From Bordetella pseudohinzii (lineage in GTDB: Bacteria > Pseudomonadota > Gammaproteobacteria > Burkholderiales > Burkholderiaceae_B): a stretch of DNA of 64,000 bases. Positions 1 through 8,175 of this stretch are shown one piece after another. The notes under the pieces were generated by a model, which worked only from the letters and a program-made list of their open reading frames with translations, was not told where the DNA came from and did not search any database. Numbering within the stretch: the first letter of the stretch is position 1; the number at the start of each line of letters is the position of its first letter. The position numbers and the translations under genes were made by a program. The stretch spans positions 124,001-188,000 of the forward strand of contig NZ_JHEP02000005.1 in assembly GCF_000657795.2 (NCBI RefSeq). The letters are read 5' to 3'.

Positions 1-1053
1 ATGGGCGCGCGCGTCATCAAGGTCGAGCACCCCGAAGGGGGCGATCCTTTCCGGCGTCATGCGGGCACCTTGTACAGCCCGCATTTCGTCGCCTACAACC
101 GCAATAAGGAGAGCATACAGCTCAACCTGCAGACCGAGGCGGGCAAGGCCGACCTGGCGAAGCTGATCGCGCGGGCCGACGTCTTGCTGGACAACTACCG
201 CTCGGGCGTGATGCCGCGGCTGGGGTTTGACGACGCCCGGCTCAAGGCCTTGAACCCGCGCTTGATCCAATGTTCGATCACCGGCTTTGGCGCCAGCGGC
301 CCTTACCGCGACCGTCCCTGCTATGACGCGGTGGCCGTGGCGTTGTCCGGCATCGCCGCGCAGATGGTGGACCCCGCGCAACCATCGCTCAAGGGCCCCT
401 CCTTGTCCGACAACATCACCGGTATGTATGCGGCCTATGGCATTCTATCCGCCCTGCATGCGCGCGGCCGCCACGGTCAGGGAGCCAAGGTCGAGGTCAA
501 TATGCTGGAAGCCTCGATCGCCTTCTCGCCGGAAGGCTTTGCGCAATACACCCGGCTGGGCATGGTGCCCAACCCTCTGTCGAGGGTCGCGGTTTCGCAG
601 TCATATGCTTTCCGCTCCAAAGACGGCCGGCTGGTGTCGGTTCATCTGTCCTCGGTGGAGAAGTTCTGGCAGGGCTTTGTCCAGGCCATCGGGCGGGCCG
701 ATCTGCTTGACGACGCGCGCTTCCAGACGCCGCCCGCCCGCGCCAAGCACTACGAGGAACTGGCCGGCGAGGTCGCCGAGACCTTCGCGAGCCGCGACCA
801 GGCCTATTGGTGTGAGCGGCTGCAGGCCAATGATGTGCCGCATGCCCCGGTGAACAGTGCGCCGCAGGTCATGGAGGATGCGCAGGTGCGTCATCTTGAG
901 ACCTTCTATGAGGTCCGGCATCCGGAGCAGGGCGCGATGACCGCCATTCATCGGCCGGTGCGCATCAATGGACAGCGCGGTCCTTCGGACAAGGCGGCCC
1001 CCACGCTGGGCGAACACACCGAAACCATACGGCGCGAGTTCGGCCTTTCTTGA
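1..1053 (+). CDS. Class III CoA-transferase (CaiB/BaiF family), 5' end cut by window
   Basis: Family III CoA-transferase, moving CoA between an acyl-CoA donor and a carboxylic acid. The visible 350 residues open directly at the MGARVIKVEHPEGGD motif, which in this family sits some 30-40 residues after the true N-terminus, so the real start lies left of the window and the ATG at position 1 is internal. The body keeps the NRNKES and ITGFGASGPY stretches and the central DNITGMYAAYGILSAL region typical of the family. It is followed after 37 bases by a decarboxylase-like gene and a run of aromatic-catabolism genes on the same strand, so it probably activates an aromatic acid or one of its breakdown products. 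The substrate cannot be read from sequence. Family assignment is secure. Confidence 0.88.
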   Translation: MGARVIKVEHPEGGDPFRRHAGTLYSPHFVAYNRNKESIQLNLQTEAGKADLAKLIARADVLLDNYRSGVMPRLGFDDARLKALNPRLIQCSITGFGASGPYRDRPCYDAVAVALSGIAAQMVDPAQPSLKGPSLSDNITGMYAAYGILSALHARGRHGQGAKVEVNMLEASIAFSPEGFAQYTRLGMVPNPLSRVAVSQSYAFRSKDGRLVSVHLSSVEKFWQGFVQAIGRADLLDDARFQTPPARAKHYEELAGEVAETFASRDQAYWCERLQANDVPHAPVNSAPQVMEDAQVRHLETFYEVRHPEQGAMTAIHRPVRINGQRGPSDKAAPTLGEHTETIRREFGLS

Positions 1054-1090
1054 AGCGCCGATTCGGACCAGAAACCAGAGAAGACGAGCA

Positions 1091-2077
1091 ATGAGCAAAC
1101 TGAAGCTTTCCGTGGCCATCGGCAACTACGACCGGTGCCGCCCATTGATAGACGGCGCCGTGCAGATCGACGGTGTGGATCCGGTGATCATGACCTTGTC
1201 GCCGGAGGAGATTTTCTTCCGGGCGTTTCGCGGCCAGGAATTCGATATCTGCGAGCTGTCCCTGTCCAGCTCGACGCTGCAGACCGCCCAGGGCGGCTTC
1301 CCCTATGTGGGCATCCCGGTCTTTCTGTCGCGCGCCTTCCGCCACACGTCGATGTATTGCCGCACGGACAGAATCAAGACCCCGGAAGACCTGCGCGGCC
1401 GCCGGATAGGCTTGCCGGAGTACCAGCTGACGGCCAACGTCTGGGCTCGCGCCATCTTGCAGGAAGATCATGGCGTGGCGCCGTCGGATGTGACTTGGGT
1501 GCGCGGCGGGATCGCGCATGCGGGCCGGCCCGAAAAGATCAAGGTCCAGCTGCCGGACAATGTCCGCGTGGAAGACGCGCCCGAGGGCGAGACGATTTCC
1601 AGTCTGCTGGCCAAGGGCGAGATCGACGGCTATATCGCGCCGCGCCCGCCCTATGTGCCCGCCGCGACCCCGGACGTGGGCTGGCTGTTCCGCGACCCGG
1701 TGGCGGCCGCCAAGGACTATTACCGGCGCACCCGGATTTTCCCCATCATGCACATCCTGGGCGTGCGCCGCGAGCTGGCCGAGCAGCATCCCTGGCTGCC
1801 GGGCGCCATCTACAAAGCCTTCGATGCCGCCAAGCGCCAGGCCATTGAGCATCTTTCCGATACGTCGGCCACCAAGATCACCTTGCCCTTCGCCGAAGAG
1901 CGCCTCAAGGAGGCGCGCGAGCTCATGGGCGAGGATTACTGGTCATACGGTATCGAGGCCAATCGCCACGTGCTGGAGAGCTTCTTCCATCACCACCATG
2001 CGCAGGGCCTGTCGCCCCGCCTGGTGACGCCGGAGGACCTATTCCATCCCGGCACTTTCGAAAGTTATCGACTCTAA
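1091..2077 (+). CDS. 4,5-dihydroxyphthalate decarboxylase-like protein
   Basis: A 328-residue protein resembling 4,5-dihydroxyphthalate decarboxylase (Pht5 type), a family built on the fold of periplasmic substrate-binding proteins (NMT1/THI5-like). Supporting stretches are IGNYDRCRPLIDG near the N-terminus, EEIFFRAFRGQEFDICELS, the GRRIGLPEYQLTANVWARAIL segment and the C-terminal DYWSYGIEANRHVLE region. There is no signal peptide, which fits a cytoplasmic enzyme rather than a transporter component. I chose the ATG at 1091, preceded by AAGACGAG; the frame is open further upstream but would overlap the CoA-transferase. Neighbours are a CoA-transferase and a gentisate dioxygenase-like gene. The actual substrate may be a related aromatic di-acid; a binding role is the main alternative. 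Confidence 0.75.
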   Translation: MSKLKLSVAIGNYDRCRPLIDGAVQIDGVDPVIMTLSPEEIFFRAFRGQEFDICELSLSSSTLQTAQGGFPYVGIPVFLSRAFRHTSMYCRTDRIKTPEDLRGRRIGLPEYQLTANVWARAILQEDHGVAPSDVTWVRGGIAHAGRPEKIKVQLPDNVRVEDAPEGETISSLLAKGEIDGYIAPRPPYVPAATPDVGWLFRDPVAAAKDYYRRTRIFPIMHILGVRRELAEQHPWLPGAIYKAFDAAKRQAIEHLSDTSATKITLPFAEERLKEARELMGEDYWSYGIEANRHVLESFFHHHHAQGLSPRLVTPEDLFHPGTFESYRL

Positions 2078-2087
2078 GGAGCGCGCC

Positions 2088-3107
2088 ATGTCGGCAAATA
2101 GCGGCGAGGTCCGCGATCAATGGCTGCAGGCCCGATTGGCGCCCCTGTGGGAAAGCCCCAACGCCCATAAGCCCCAAGAGAATCAGGCGACCAGCCATAT
2201 CTGGCGCTGGGAAGCGGTACGGCCGCTGCTGGATCTGGCTTTCCAGGAGACGTCGCCGGCGGCGGTGCAGCGGCGGGTATTGCAGATGCTGAGTCCGCAA
2301 TCCCGGTCGATCGCCGATGAATTCACCTGCGGCAATGTGCTGGCCGCCTACCAGTGCCTGTTGCCGGGCGAAACCGCCCGTCCGCACCGCCACACGATGA
2401 ATGCCTTGCGCTTCATGCTGGAGGGCAGGGGCGCCGTCACCCTGGTCGACGGCAAGGCTTGCGCCATGGAGTTCGGCGATCTCGTGCTCACGCCGGGCAT
2501 GGCCTGGCATGAGCATCGCCACGAGGGGCATGAGCCGGTGGTCTGGCTGGATGTGCTGGATGTGCCGCTGCATATGTATCTGGGGTCCGTGGTCTTCCAG
2601 CCGGGCCCCATGCAGCCCGAGCCCCTGACGATGAGCGACGCAGCCTTCGCCGCGCCCAACATCCTGCCCTGCGTGACTGTCGGCGATGCGGGAAGGTCGC
2701 CGGTGTTCCGCTATCCCTACGAGGATGCTTTGCGCGCCTTGGCGCACGCGCCCGTTTCGCCGGATGGGATGCGCCGGGTGCGCTATGTCAATCCCCTGAC
2801 GGGGCAGGGCGCGATGCCCCTGCTGGAAACGACGATGCAGGAACTCGATGGGGGCAGCGCCTCGCGGCCGGTCCGCTCGAACGCCAACCAGGTGGTCGCG
2901 GTGGTGCAGGGCCAGGGCGAGAGCGAAATAGGCGGCAGGCGCTTCAGCTGGAAGCCCCGCGATATTTTCACCGTGCCGCAACACAACTGGGCAAGCCATG
3001 CCGCGCAGGGCGGGTTGGCGCGCTTTTTCGTGGTCTCCGACGCGGATGTCTTGCGCCGGCTGAATGTCTTTGCCGAAGAAGTGCAAGCACCCGGCAGCCA
3101 AGGATAG
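2088..3107 (+). CDS. Gentisate 1,2-dioxygenase-like bicupin
   Basis: A 339-residue bicupin ring-cleavage dioxygenase of the gentisate / 1-hydroxy-2-naphthoate type, normally using Fe(II) to open a ring with para-hydroxyls. The first cupin carries PHRHTMNALRF near residue 100 (iron-binding His-X-His) followed by a PGMAWHEH turn; the second cupin, around residues 265-315, keeps the fold (VVAVVQGQGESEIGG and VPQHNWASH) but has fewer histidines, as usual in this family. It begins 10 bases after the preceding gene with a GGAG-like site and ends 3 bases before a fumarylacetoacetate hydrolase-family gene, the order expected for gentisate to maleylpyruvate/fumarylpyruvate to pyruvate plus fumarate. 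A salicylate or hydroxynaphthoate substrate is equally possible. Confidence 0.82.
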   Translation: MSANSGEVRDQWLQARLAPLWESPNAHKPQENQATSHIWRWEAVRPLLDLAFQETSPAAVQRRVLQMLSPQSRSIADEFTCGNVLAAYQCLLPGETARPHRHTMNALRFMLEGRGAVTLVDGKACAMEFGDLVLTPGMAWHEHRHEGHEPVVWLDVLDVPLHMYLGSVVFQPGPMQPEPLTMSDAAFAAPNILPCVTVGDAGRSPVFRYPYEDALRALAHAPVSPDGMRRVRYVNPLTGQGAMPLLETTMQELDGGSASRPVRSNANQVVAVVQGQGESEIGGRRFSWKPRDIFTVPQHNWASHAAQGGLARFFVVSDADVLRRLNVFAEEVQAPGSQG

Positions 3108-3110
3108 AAG

Positions 3111-3971
3111 ATGAAGATTTGTTGGTTCAATGATGATAGGCCGGGCATTGTCGACGACGGTGTCGTGTTTGATGTCAGCGCCGCGCTGCGCGCCTTGCCC
3201 GCGCCGCCTTACCCCAATCGCTCGGGAGACTGGCTGATCGTCAATCTGGACCGCTTCCAGGCGGCGGCCGGCGAGCTGCTGCCGAGCGCGCCTTCCCATC
3301 CGCTGGCCTCGGTGCGCTTGCTGAGCCCGGTCGCCAATCCGGGCAAGATCATCGGGGTGCCGGTCAACTACCAGAAACACGTGGAAGAGGCCGCCGCCGA
3401 TGTGGCGACCTTCACCAATCGGCAGACGGGCAGTGTCCTGGAGCAGGGTTTGTTTCTCAAGGCCAACAGCTCCCTGATCGGCTGCGGCCAGGCCGTGCGC
3501 ATCAGCATGCCGGAGCGCCTGACGCATCACGAAATCGAATTGGGCGCCGTGATCGGCAAGACCGCGAGGAATGTTCCGGAGAGTGAGGCGCTGTCTTATA
3601 TCGCCGGTTATGCGATCGCGCTGGATATGACGGTGCGCGGCGCCGAGGACCGCTCCTTGCGCAAGTCGCTGGACAGCTATTCGGTGCTGGGCCCCTGGAT
3701 GGTGACGGCGGACGAGATCGCCGATCCGCAGGCACTGGATCTGCGCCTGCGGGTCAATGGCAAGGACCGCCAGGTGGCCAATACGCGCGACATGATCCTC
3801 TATATCGCCGAGCAGATCGCCTGGGCGTCGCGCTTCTACACCCTGGAGCCCGGCGACGTGATCATGACGGGAACTTGCGAAGGCGTGGGGCCGGTGGTGG
3901 GCGGCGACCTGATCCATGCGGAGATCGAGGGCATAGGCGCCATGGACGTATCCGTGATCGAGGCGCGCTGA
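3111..3971 (+). CDS. Fumarylacetoacetate hydrolase-family protein (candidate fumarylpyruvate hydrolase)
   Basis: A 286-residue FAH-superfamily enzyme: metal-dependent cleavage or hydration of a beta-keto acid. Residues 75-90 contain the NPGKIIGVPVNYQKHV entry motif and residues 140-150 the HHEIELGAVIGK metal-ligand region; GYAIALDMTVRG and the C-terminal LEPGDVIMTGTCEGVG motif complete the signature. It sits tightly between the gentisate dioxygenase-like gene and a reductase gene, so the simplest role is hydrolysis of the ring-cleavage product. The family also includes isomerases and decarboxylases, so the exact reaction is inferred from context only. Confidence 0.82.
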   Translation: MKICWFNDDRPGIVDDGVVFDVSAALRALPAPPYPNRSGDWLIVNLDRFQAAAGELLPSAPSHPLASVRLLSPVANPGKIIGVPVNYQKHVEEAAADVATFTNRQTGSVLEQGLFLKANSSLIGCGQAVRISMPERLTHHEIELGAVIGKTARNVPESEALSYIAGYAIALDMTVRGAEDRSLRKSLDSYSVLGPWMVTADEIADPQALDLRLRVNGKDRQVANTRDMILYIAEQIAWASRFYTLEPGDVIMTGTCEGVGPVVGGDLIHAEIEGIGAMDVSVIEAR

Positions 3972-3974
3972 TCG

Positions 3975-4928
3975 ATGAACGCCTCTGTATCCAGCCTGAA
4001 CCTCAGAGTACAGGCGATCCGCTACGCGGCCCGCGACACGTATTTGCTCGAACTGGTCTCGCCCGAGGGCGCGGCCCTGCCCGGAGCCAGCCCCGGCGCC
4101 CACATCGACCTGCATCTGGGCAATGGCCTGACGCGCTCCTATTCCTTGCTGTGTTCGGGCGCGAGGCTTGATCGCTATTCGGTCGGGGTCAAGCTGGATC
4201 CGCGCGGCTGCGGCGGCTCGCGCTATGTCCACGAGCAGCTGCGGGTCGGGGCCATCATCGGGGTTTCCGAGCCGCGCAATCATTTTCCCTTGAAGGAAGA
4301 TGCGGCCCACACCATTCTGATCGCGGGCGGCATCGGCATTACGCCCGTCTGGTGCATGGCGCGGCGCCTGGAGGCTTTGGGCGCGTCCTGGGAGCTTTGG
4401 TATAGCGCCCGCACGCGGGCCGATGCGGCATTCCTGCCCGAGATCGAGGCGCTGGCCGGCAAGGTGCGCCTGCATTTCGATGACGAGGCGGGCAGGGTGC
4501 TGGACATCGCGCGCATCGTGGACGCCGCCGCCAAGGACGCGCATCTGTACTGCTGCGGACCGGCGCCCATGCTCGACGCCTATGAGTCGGCCGCCGCCGG
4601 CCGCGATCCCGGCACGGTGCACTTGGAGCGCTTCGCAGCCAGGCAGGCGGCCGCGCGCGACGGCGGCTTTGTGGTCAGCCTGGCCCGCAGCGGCAAGGAG
4701 CTGACGGTGCCGGCGGGCGCCAGCATTCTCAAGGTTTTGCTGGACAACGGGGTGGCGGTCGATTTTTCCTGCCAGGAAGGCATCTGCGGATGCTGCGAGG
4801 TCGCCGTCCTGGAGGGGGAGGTCGATCATCGCGATGCCGTCCTGACCGATGAGGAGCGCAGCCGGAGCCAGACGATGATGGTGTGCTGCTCGGGCGCGAA
4901 GAGCGGACGGCTGGTCTTGGATCTCTAG
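3975..4928 (+). CDS. Phthalate dioxygenase reductase-like FMN/NAD(H)/2Fe-2S oxidoreductase
   Basis: A 317-residue electron-transfer protein of the PDR/VanB family that passes electrons from NAD(P)H through FMN to a 2Fe-2S cluster and on to a Rieske-type oxygenase. Order of domains: flavin-binding barrel with RSYSLLC near residue 55; pyridine nucleotide domain with AGGIGITP near 118 and YCCGPAPMLDAYE near 195; C-terminal plant-type ferredoxin with CQEGICGCCEVAVLEGE (CX4CX2C) around 270, plus a later cysteine in MMVCCSGAKS. It starts 3 bases after the FAH-family gene. No oxygenase alpha subunit is visible in the window, so its partner should lie upstream of position 1 or elsewhere. Confidence 0.85.
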   Translation: MNASVSSLNLRVQAIRYAARDTYLLELVSPEGAALPGASPGAHIDLHLGNGLTRSYSLLCSGARLDRYSVGVKLDPRGCGGSRYVHEQLRVGAIIGVSEPRNHFPLKEDAAHTILIAGGIGITPVWCMARRLEALGASWELWYSARTRADAAFLPEIEALAGKVRLHFDDEAGRVLDIARIVDAAAKDAHLYCCGPAPMLDAYESAAAGRDPGTVHLERFAARQAAARDGGFVVSLARSGKELTVPAGASILKVLLDNGVAVDFSCQEGICGCCEVAVLEGEVDHRDAVLTDEERSRSQTMMVCCSGAKSGRLVLDL

Positions 4929-5008
4929 GGCCCCGCGCGCCGCAGTGGCTAAAGCGGCCGATCTTGCCTAGACTGACGGACCGTGCCATTCCGAGCGCAG
5001 GAGCCGAT

Positions 5009-5776
5009 ATGAGCTGGTCCGCCAAGCAGTATTCCGCCTTTGAGAACGAACGCACCCGTCCGGTGCGGGACCTGGTCGCCGCCATCCCCACGGCCGAGGT
5101 GCGCCGGGCCGTGGACCTGGGCTGCGGCCCGGGGAATTCCACCGAGGTGCTCGCGGCGCGTTTTCCGCAGGCCGAGGTGAGCGGCATGGACAGTTCGGCG
5201 GACATGGTGGCCGCCGCGCGCAAGCGCATGCCGGGCGTGGCGTTCAGCCAGGAGGATATTTCCACCTGGAATCCGGATGTCCGCTACGACGTGATCCTGG
5301 CCAATGCCTCGCTGCAATGGGTGCCCGACCACGCCACGCTGTATCCGCGTCTGCTGGGCCGCCTGGCGCCGGGCGGCAGCCTGGCGGTGCAGACGCCCGA
5401 CAACCTCGAGGAGCCGGCCCACCGCCTGGCCCGCGCGGTCGCCAGCGAGGGGCCCTGGGCCGCCAAGCTAGCCGGCGTGCGCCACCCGGACCGCCATCCC
5501 GCGGACTGGTATTACGCCCTGCTGTCGCCGCTGGCCCAGCGCGTCGATGTCTGGCGCACGACCTATATGCATCCCCTGGCCGGGGCGCGGGCCATCGTCG
5601 AGTGGTTCAAGGGCACGGCCCTGCTGCCCTATCTGAACCTGCTCGACGAGGACGGCAAGGCGGCTTTTCTGGCCCGTTATGAGGCGGCGGTCGCCCAGGC
5701 CTATCCGGCTTTACCCGATGGCACGGTGCTGCTGCCTTTTCCGCGCCTGTTCGTGATCGCCGCCAGCAAGGCCTGA
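5009..5776 (+). CDS. tam: Trans-aconitate 2-methyltransferase
   Basis: A 255-residue SAM-dependent methyltransferase matching Tam, which methylates trans-aconitate, a damage product of cis-aconitate that inhibits aconitase. The SAM-binding motif I is VDLGCGPGNSTEVLAARFP near residue 35, followed by GMDSSADMV (motif II) and the LANASLQWVPDH segment (motif IV) typical of Tam; HPLAGARAIVEWFKGTALLPYL in the C-terminal half is also characteristic. I chose the ATG at 5009, preceded by GCAGGAG six bases upstream; the frame is open further back into the reductase gene but lacks family similarity. It is convergent with the aldo/keto reductase downstream. Confidence 0.9.
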   Translation: MSWSAKQYSAFENERTRPVRDLVAAIPTAEVRRAVDLGCGPGNSTEVLAARFPQAEVSGMDSSADMVAAARKRMPGVAFSQEDISTWNPDVRYDVILANASLQWVPDHATLYPRLLGRLAPGGSLAVQTPDNLEEPAHRLARAVASEGPWAAKLAGVRHPDRHPADWYYALLSPLAQRVDVWRTTYMHPLAGARAIVEWFKGTALLPYLNLLDEDGKAAFLARYEAAVAQAYPALPDGTVLLPFPRLFVIAASKA

Positions 5777-5796
5777 GCCATCGGCTTTCGCGGCGC

Positions 5797-6846
5797 TCAG
5801 GGAGCCGGATTCGGCCAGCGCGCCTGGATGGCGTTGACCGCGTCGACGATCTCTTTGGAGAGCGTGACGTCCACGCTGTCGATGTTTTCCTTCAGCTGCT
5901 CCAGCGTGGTGGCGCCGATCAGGTTGCTGGTCACGAAGGGCTGGGCGTTGACCCAGCCCAGGGCCAGCTGCGTCGGCGTCAGGCCATGCTCGCGGGCGAG
6001 CGCGCAGTACGCCGCGGTGGCGGCTTCGGCCTGGGGATTGCTGTAGCGGGTGAAGCGTTCGAACAGCGTCAGGCGGGCGCCGGCGGGGCGCGCGCCATCG
6101 AGGTATTTGCCGCTCAACATGCCCATGGCCAGCGGCGAATAGGCCAGCAGGCCCACGTCTTCGAAGCGGCTGAATTCCGACAGGCCGAGCTCATAGTGGC
6201 GGTTGAGCAGGCTGTAGGGGTTCTGGATGGACGCCAGGCGCGGCAGGCCGCGCGTTTCGGCCAGCTTGATGAACTGCGCCACGCCCCACGGCGTTTCGTT
6301 GGACACGCCGATATGGCGCACCTTGCCGGCGCGCACGAAGTCCTGCAGCACTTCCAGGGTTTCGCCGATGGGCACGGTATGCGCATCCTCGACCCAGGGA
6401 TAGTTGGGCCGGCCGAAGGTCATGGTGGTGCGGTCGGGCCAGTGCAGCTGGTAGAGATCCAGGTAGTCGGTCCGCAGCCGCTTGAGGCTGGCGTCCAGGG
6501 CCTCGGTCAGGTTCTTGCGATCCAGGTAGGTCTTGCCGTCGCGGATGTGGCTGGGGCGCTTGGCGTCCCGCACCGGGCCGGCCACCTTGCTGGCCAGCAC
6601 GATGTCCTGGCGGCGGCCGGTCTTGGCCAGCCAGCTGCCGATATAGCTTTCCGTGCGGCCCTGCGTCTCGGCCTTGGGCGGGACGGGATACATTTCGGCC
6701 GTGTCCACCAGGTTGACGCCGCGCTCCAGCGCGTAGTCCAGCTGCTGGTGAGCCTCGGCCTCGGTGTTCTGCTGGCCCCAGGTCATGGTGCCCAGGCCGA
6801 TGAGGCTGACCGAGAGATCGGTGCGGCCAAGCTTGCGGTATTTCAA
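5797..6846 (-). CDS. tas: Aldo/keto reductase, Tas-like
   Basis: A 349-residue NADP(H)-dependent aldo/keto reductase close to E. coli Tas in length and motifs. It opens with MKYRKLGRTDLSVS and LGTMTWGQQN, carries the DTAEMYPVPPKAETQGRTE segment with the catalytic Asp/Tyr pair (residues ~48-65), the LASKVAGP strand with the catalytic lysine, and the LDLYQLHWPDR segment near residue 150 with the histidine. The nucleotide-binding end has NLIGATTLEQLKENI. Its physiological substrate is unknown; Tas in E. coli was found by suppression of tyrosine auxotrophy. It is monocistronic in appearance, convergent with tam. Confidence 0.88.
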   Translation of the reverse strand: MKYRKLGRTDLSVSLIGLGTMTWGQQNTEAEAHQQLDYALERGVNLVDTAEMYPVPPKAETQGRTESYIGSWLAKTGRRQDIVLASKVAGPVRDAKRPSHIRDGKTYLDRKNLTEALDASLKRLRTDYLDLYQLHWPDRTTMTFGRPNYPWVEDAHTVPIGETLEVLQDFVRAGKVRHIGVSNETPWGVAQFIKLAETRGLPRLASIQNPYSLLNRHYELGLSEFSRFEDVGLLAYSPLAMGMLSGKYLDGARPAGARLTLFERFTRYSNPQAEAATAAYCALAREHGLTPTQLALGWVNAQPFVTSNLIGATTLEQLKENIDSVDVTLSKEIVDAVNAIQARWPNPAP

Positions 6847-6917
6847 GGAAGTGCTCCGGTCTGTGCGTCGCCGGCGGGCAACGCCTTGGTTGCCGATCTT
6901 ACACCCGGGGGCCGCGC

Positions 6918-7331
6918 CTAGTGCCGCTTGGCAGCCTGCGCGGCCGCCCGCGTGGCCTGGCAGCGCCCGACCACCCGCCCGTCTCGCCAGGCGGCCGCGG
7001 CGGCTGGCAGGCGGAAGGGATCGCGGCAGACGACAAAATGCGTGTCGATGACGTCTTCCAGCAGGGAGCGGCTGCTGCGGCCGGCCATGGCCGTGGCGCC
7101 GATGCGGCCCGCGGCGCAGTCATCGCCGTCGCGCCTGACCTGGCAAAACGTGATGTTGACGCGGAAATTGCAGAGATTGCGCAATTGCCGCCCGGTCTGG
7201 CCCCCCGCTTCGCTGACCAGGCATTGGTTCACGGGGGCGCCGTAGGCGATATTGCCGGGATGGGCGGCGGCCGGCAGGGCCAGGGCGAGGGCGGCCAGGA
7301 GGCAAAGCGCGAGTCGACGAGCCGTGTGCAT
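6918..7331 (-). CDS. Small secreted cysteine-containing protein of unknown function
   Basis: A 137-residue protein I do not recognise. It starts with a clear Sec signal (positive MHTARR, then a long Leu/Ala core ending LPAAAHP, cleavage expected near residue 23). The mature part contains six cysteines, in NQCLVSE, NLCNF, TFCQVRRDGDDC, VVCRDP and GRCQATR, an even number that fits periplasmic disulfides. The C-terminus is Ala/Arg/Lys rich. No good ribosome-binding site precedes the ATG. It lies between the aldo/keto reductase (same strand) and an OmpA-type lipoprotein gene (opposite strand). The signal peptide and conserved-looking cysteine spacing are the reason to accept it over the opposite-strand frame. 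Confidence 0.6.
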   Translation of the reverse strand: MHTARRLALCLLAALALALPAAAHPGNIAYGAPVNQCLVSEAGGQTGRQLRNLCNFRVNITFCQVRRDGDDCAAGRIGATAMAGRSSRSLLEDVIDTHFVVCRDPFRLPAAAAAWRDGRVVGRCQATRAAAQAAKRH

Positions 7332-7434
7332 GGCGTAGGGAAGGAGCCGGTACTGGAGCGCTTTATACGCAATTCCCGGCCGCGCGGCTACAAATTGTTG
7401 CCGTACGCCGGCGACGGATTGTTAGCATGGGTTG

Positions 7435-7448
7435 CCGGCATATGCCGG
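7435..7448. promoter_or_regulatory. 14-bp perfect palindrome upstream of the OmpA-type lipoprotein gene
   Basis: CCGGCATATGCCGG is a perfect dyad ending 22 bases before the ATG at 7471. It could be an operator or an mRNA 5' hairpin. No matching regulator is visible nearby, so its function is a guess. Confidence 0.3.
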
Positions 7449-7470
7449 ATTTCCCGTTGTGGAGGTCGTC

Positions 7471-8121
7471 ATGCGAGCAGAAAGAATCAGCAAGCGCGTT
7501 GCGGTCGTCGGAGTGGTGGGATCCCTGTTGTTGGCGGGCTGTGCCACGCAACAGCAAACGAATACGGCGGTGGGCACGGGCGCCGGCGCCGCCGTGGGCG
7601 CGGGCGTCGGGGCCCTGATCGGCCACGGCAAGGGCGCGGCCATTGGCGCGGGCATCGGCGCGGTGGCGGGCGGTCTGATCGGCTACAACTGGAAGACGGT
7701 CAAGGAAGATGTCCAGCAATCCGGCGCGTCGTCGCTGGGCGTGGACGTGGTCGAAATGCCCGATGGCTCACTGAAGGTGAATATCCCGGGCAATGTGTCG
7801 TTCGACACCGGGCGCGCGACGCTCAAGCCGGCCTTGCTGCCCGTGCTCGACAGCGTGGCGCGATCGCTGCAGCAGCATCCCGAGCTGCGCGTGAAGGCGG
7901 TAGGCCATACCGACAATACCGGCTCGGTGGCCACCAACCAGAAGCTCTCGCAGGATCGCGCCCAGGCCGTGGCGACCTATCTGGGCCGGCAGGGCGTGGC
8001 GGCTTCGCGCATCATGGTCGAAGGCCGGGCGGCGACCGACCCGATCGGCGATAACAACACCTCCGAAGGACGCGCGGCCAACCGCCGCGTCGAGGTATAC
8101 CTCTATGCCGTGAAGCAGTAG
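7471..8121 (+). CDS. OmpA-family lipoprotein with glycine-zipper segment
   Basis: A 216-residue outer-membrane lipoprotein that should anchor the envelope to peptidoglycan. Residues 1-24 form a lipoprotein signal ending in the lipobox LLAGC, so the mature protein starts at a lipidated cysteine. Residues ~33-72 are glycine/alanine rich with GxxxG spacing (glycine zipper). Residues ~105-215 form an OmpA C-terminal domain: NVSFDTGRATLKP, VGHTDNTGS and the NRRVEVYLY end, including the Asp and Arg that bind diaminopimelate. I chose the ATG at 7471, preceded by GTGGAGG; an upstream in-frame ATG at 7432 would spoil the signal peptide. It resembles the YiaD class of lipoproteins. Confidence 0.88.
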   Translation: MRAERISKRVAVVGVVGSLLLAGCATQQQTNTAVGTGAGAAVGAGVGALIGHGKGAAIGAGIGAVAGGLIGYNWKTVKEDVQQSGASSLGVDVVEMPDGSLKVNIPGNVSFDTGRATLKPALLPVLDSVARSLQQHPELRVKAVGHTDNTGSVATNQKLSQDRAQAVATYLGRQGVAASRIMVEGRAATDPIGDNNTSEGRAANRRVEVYLYAVKQ

Positions 8122-8131
8122 CATGGGGCAT

Positions 8132-8159
8132 GGGGTCTGCTCGCCCGGAAGCAGACCCC
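8132..8159. repeat. REP-like 10-bp perfect hairpin
   Basis: GGGGTCTGCT is followed by an eight-base loop and then AGCAGACCCC, a perfect 10-bp stem in the 54-base gap between the OmpA lipoprotein stop and phhB. There is no T-run after it, so a simple intrinsic terminator is unlikely. It may be a dispersed intergenic repeat or an attenuating structure. Confidence 0.5.
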
Positions 8160-8175
8160 GCCAGGAGGGCAGGGC

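Noticed and set aside
1923-4829. 968-residue minus-strand frame
   Set aside because: Antisense to three clear catabolic genes, with Arg/His/Gly-rich low-complexity sequence and no recognisable domain.
6921-8054. 377-residue plus-strand frame across the small secreted protein and the OmpA lipoprotein gene
   Set aside because: Out of frame with the OmpA domain and rich in Gly/Ala/Arg without motifs; the minus-strand 137-residue frame has a signal peptide.
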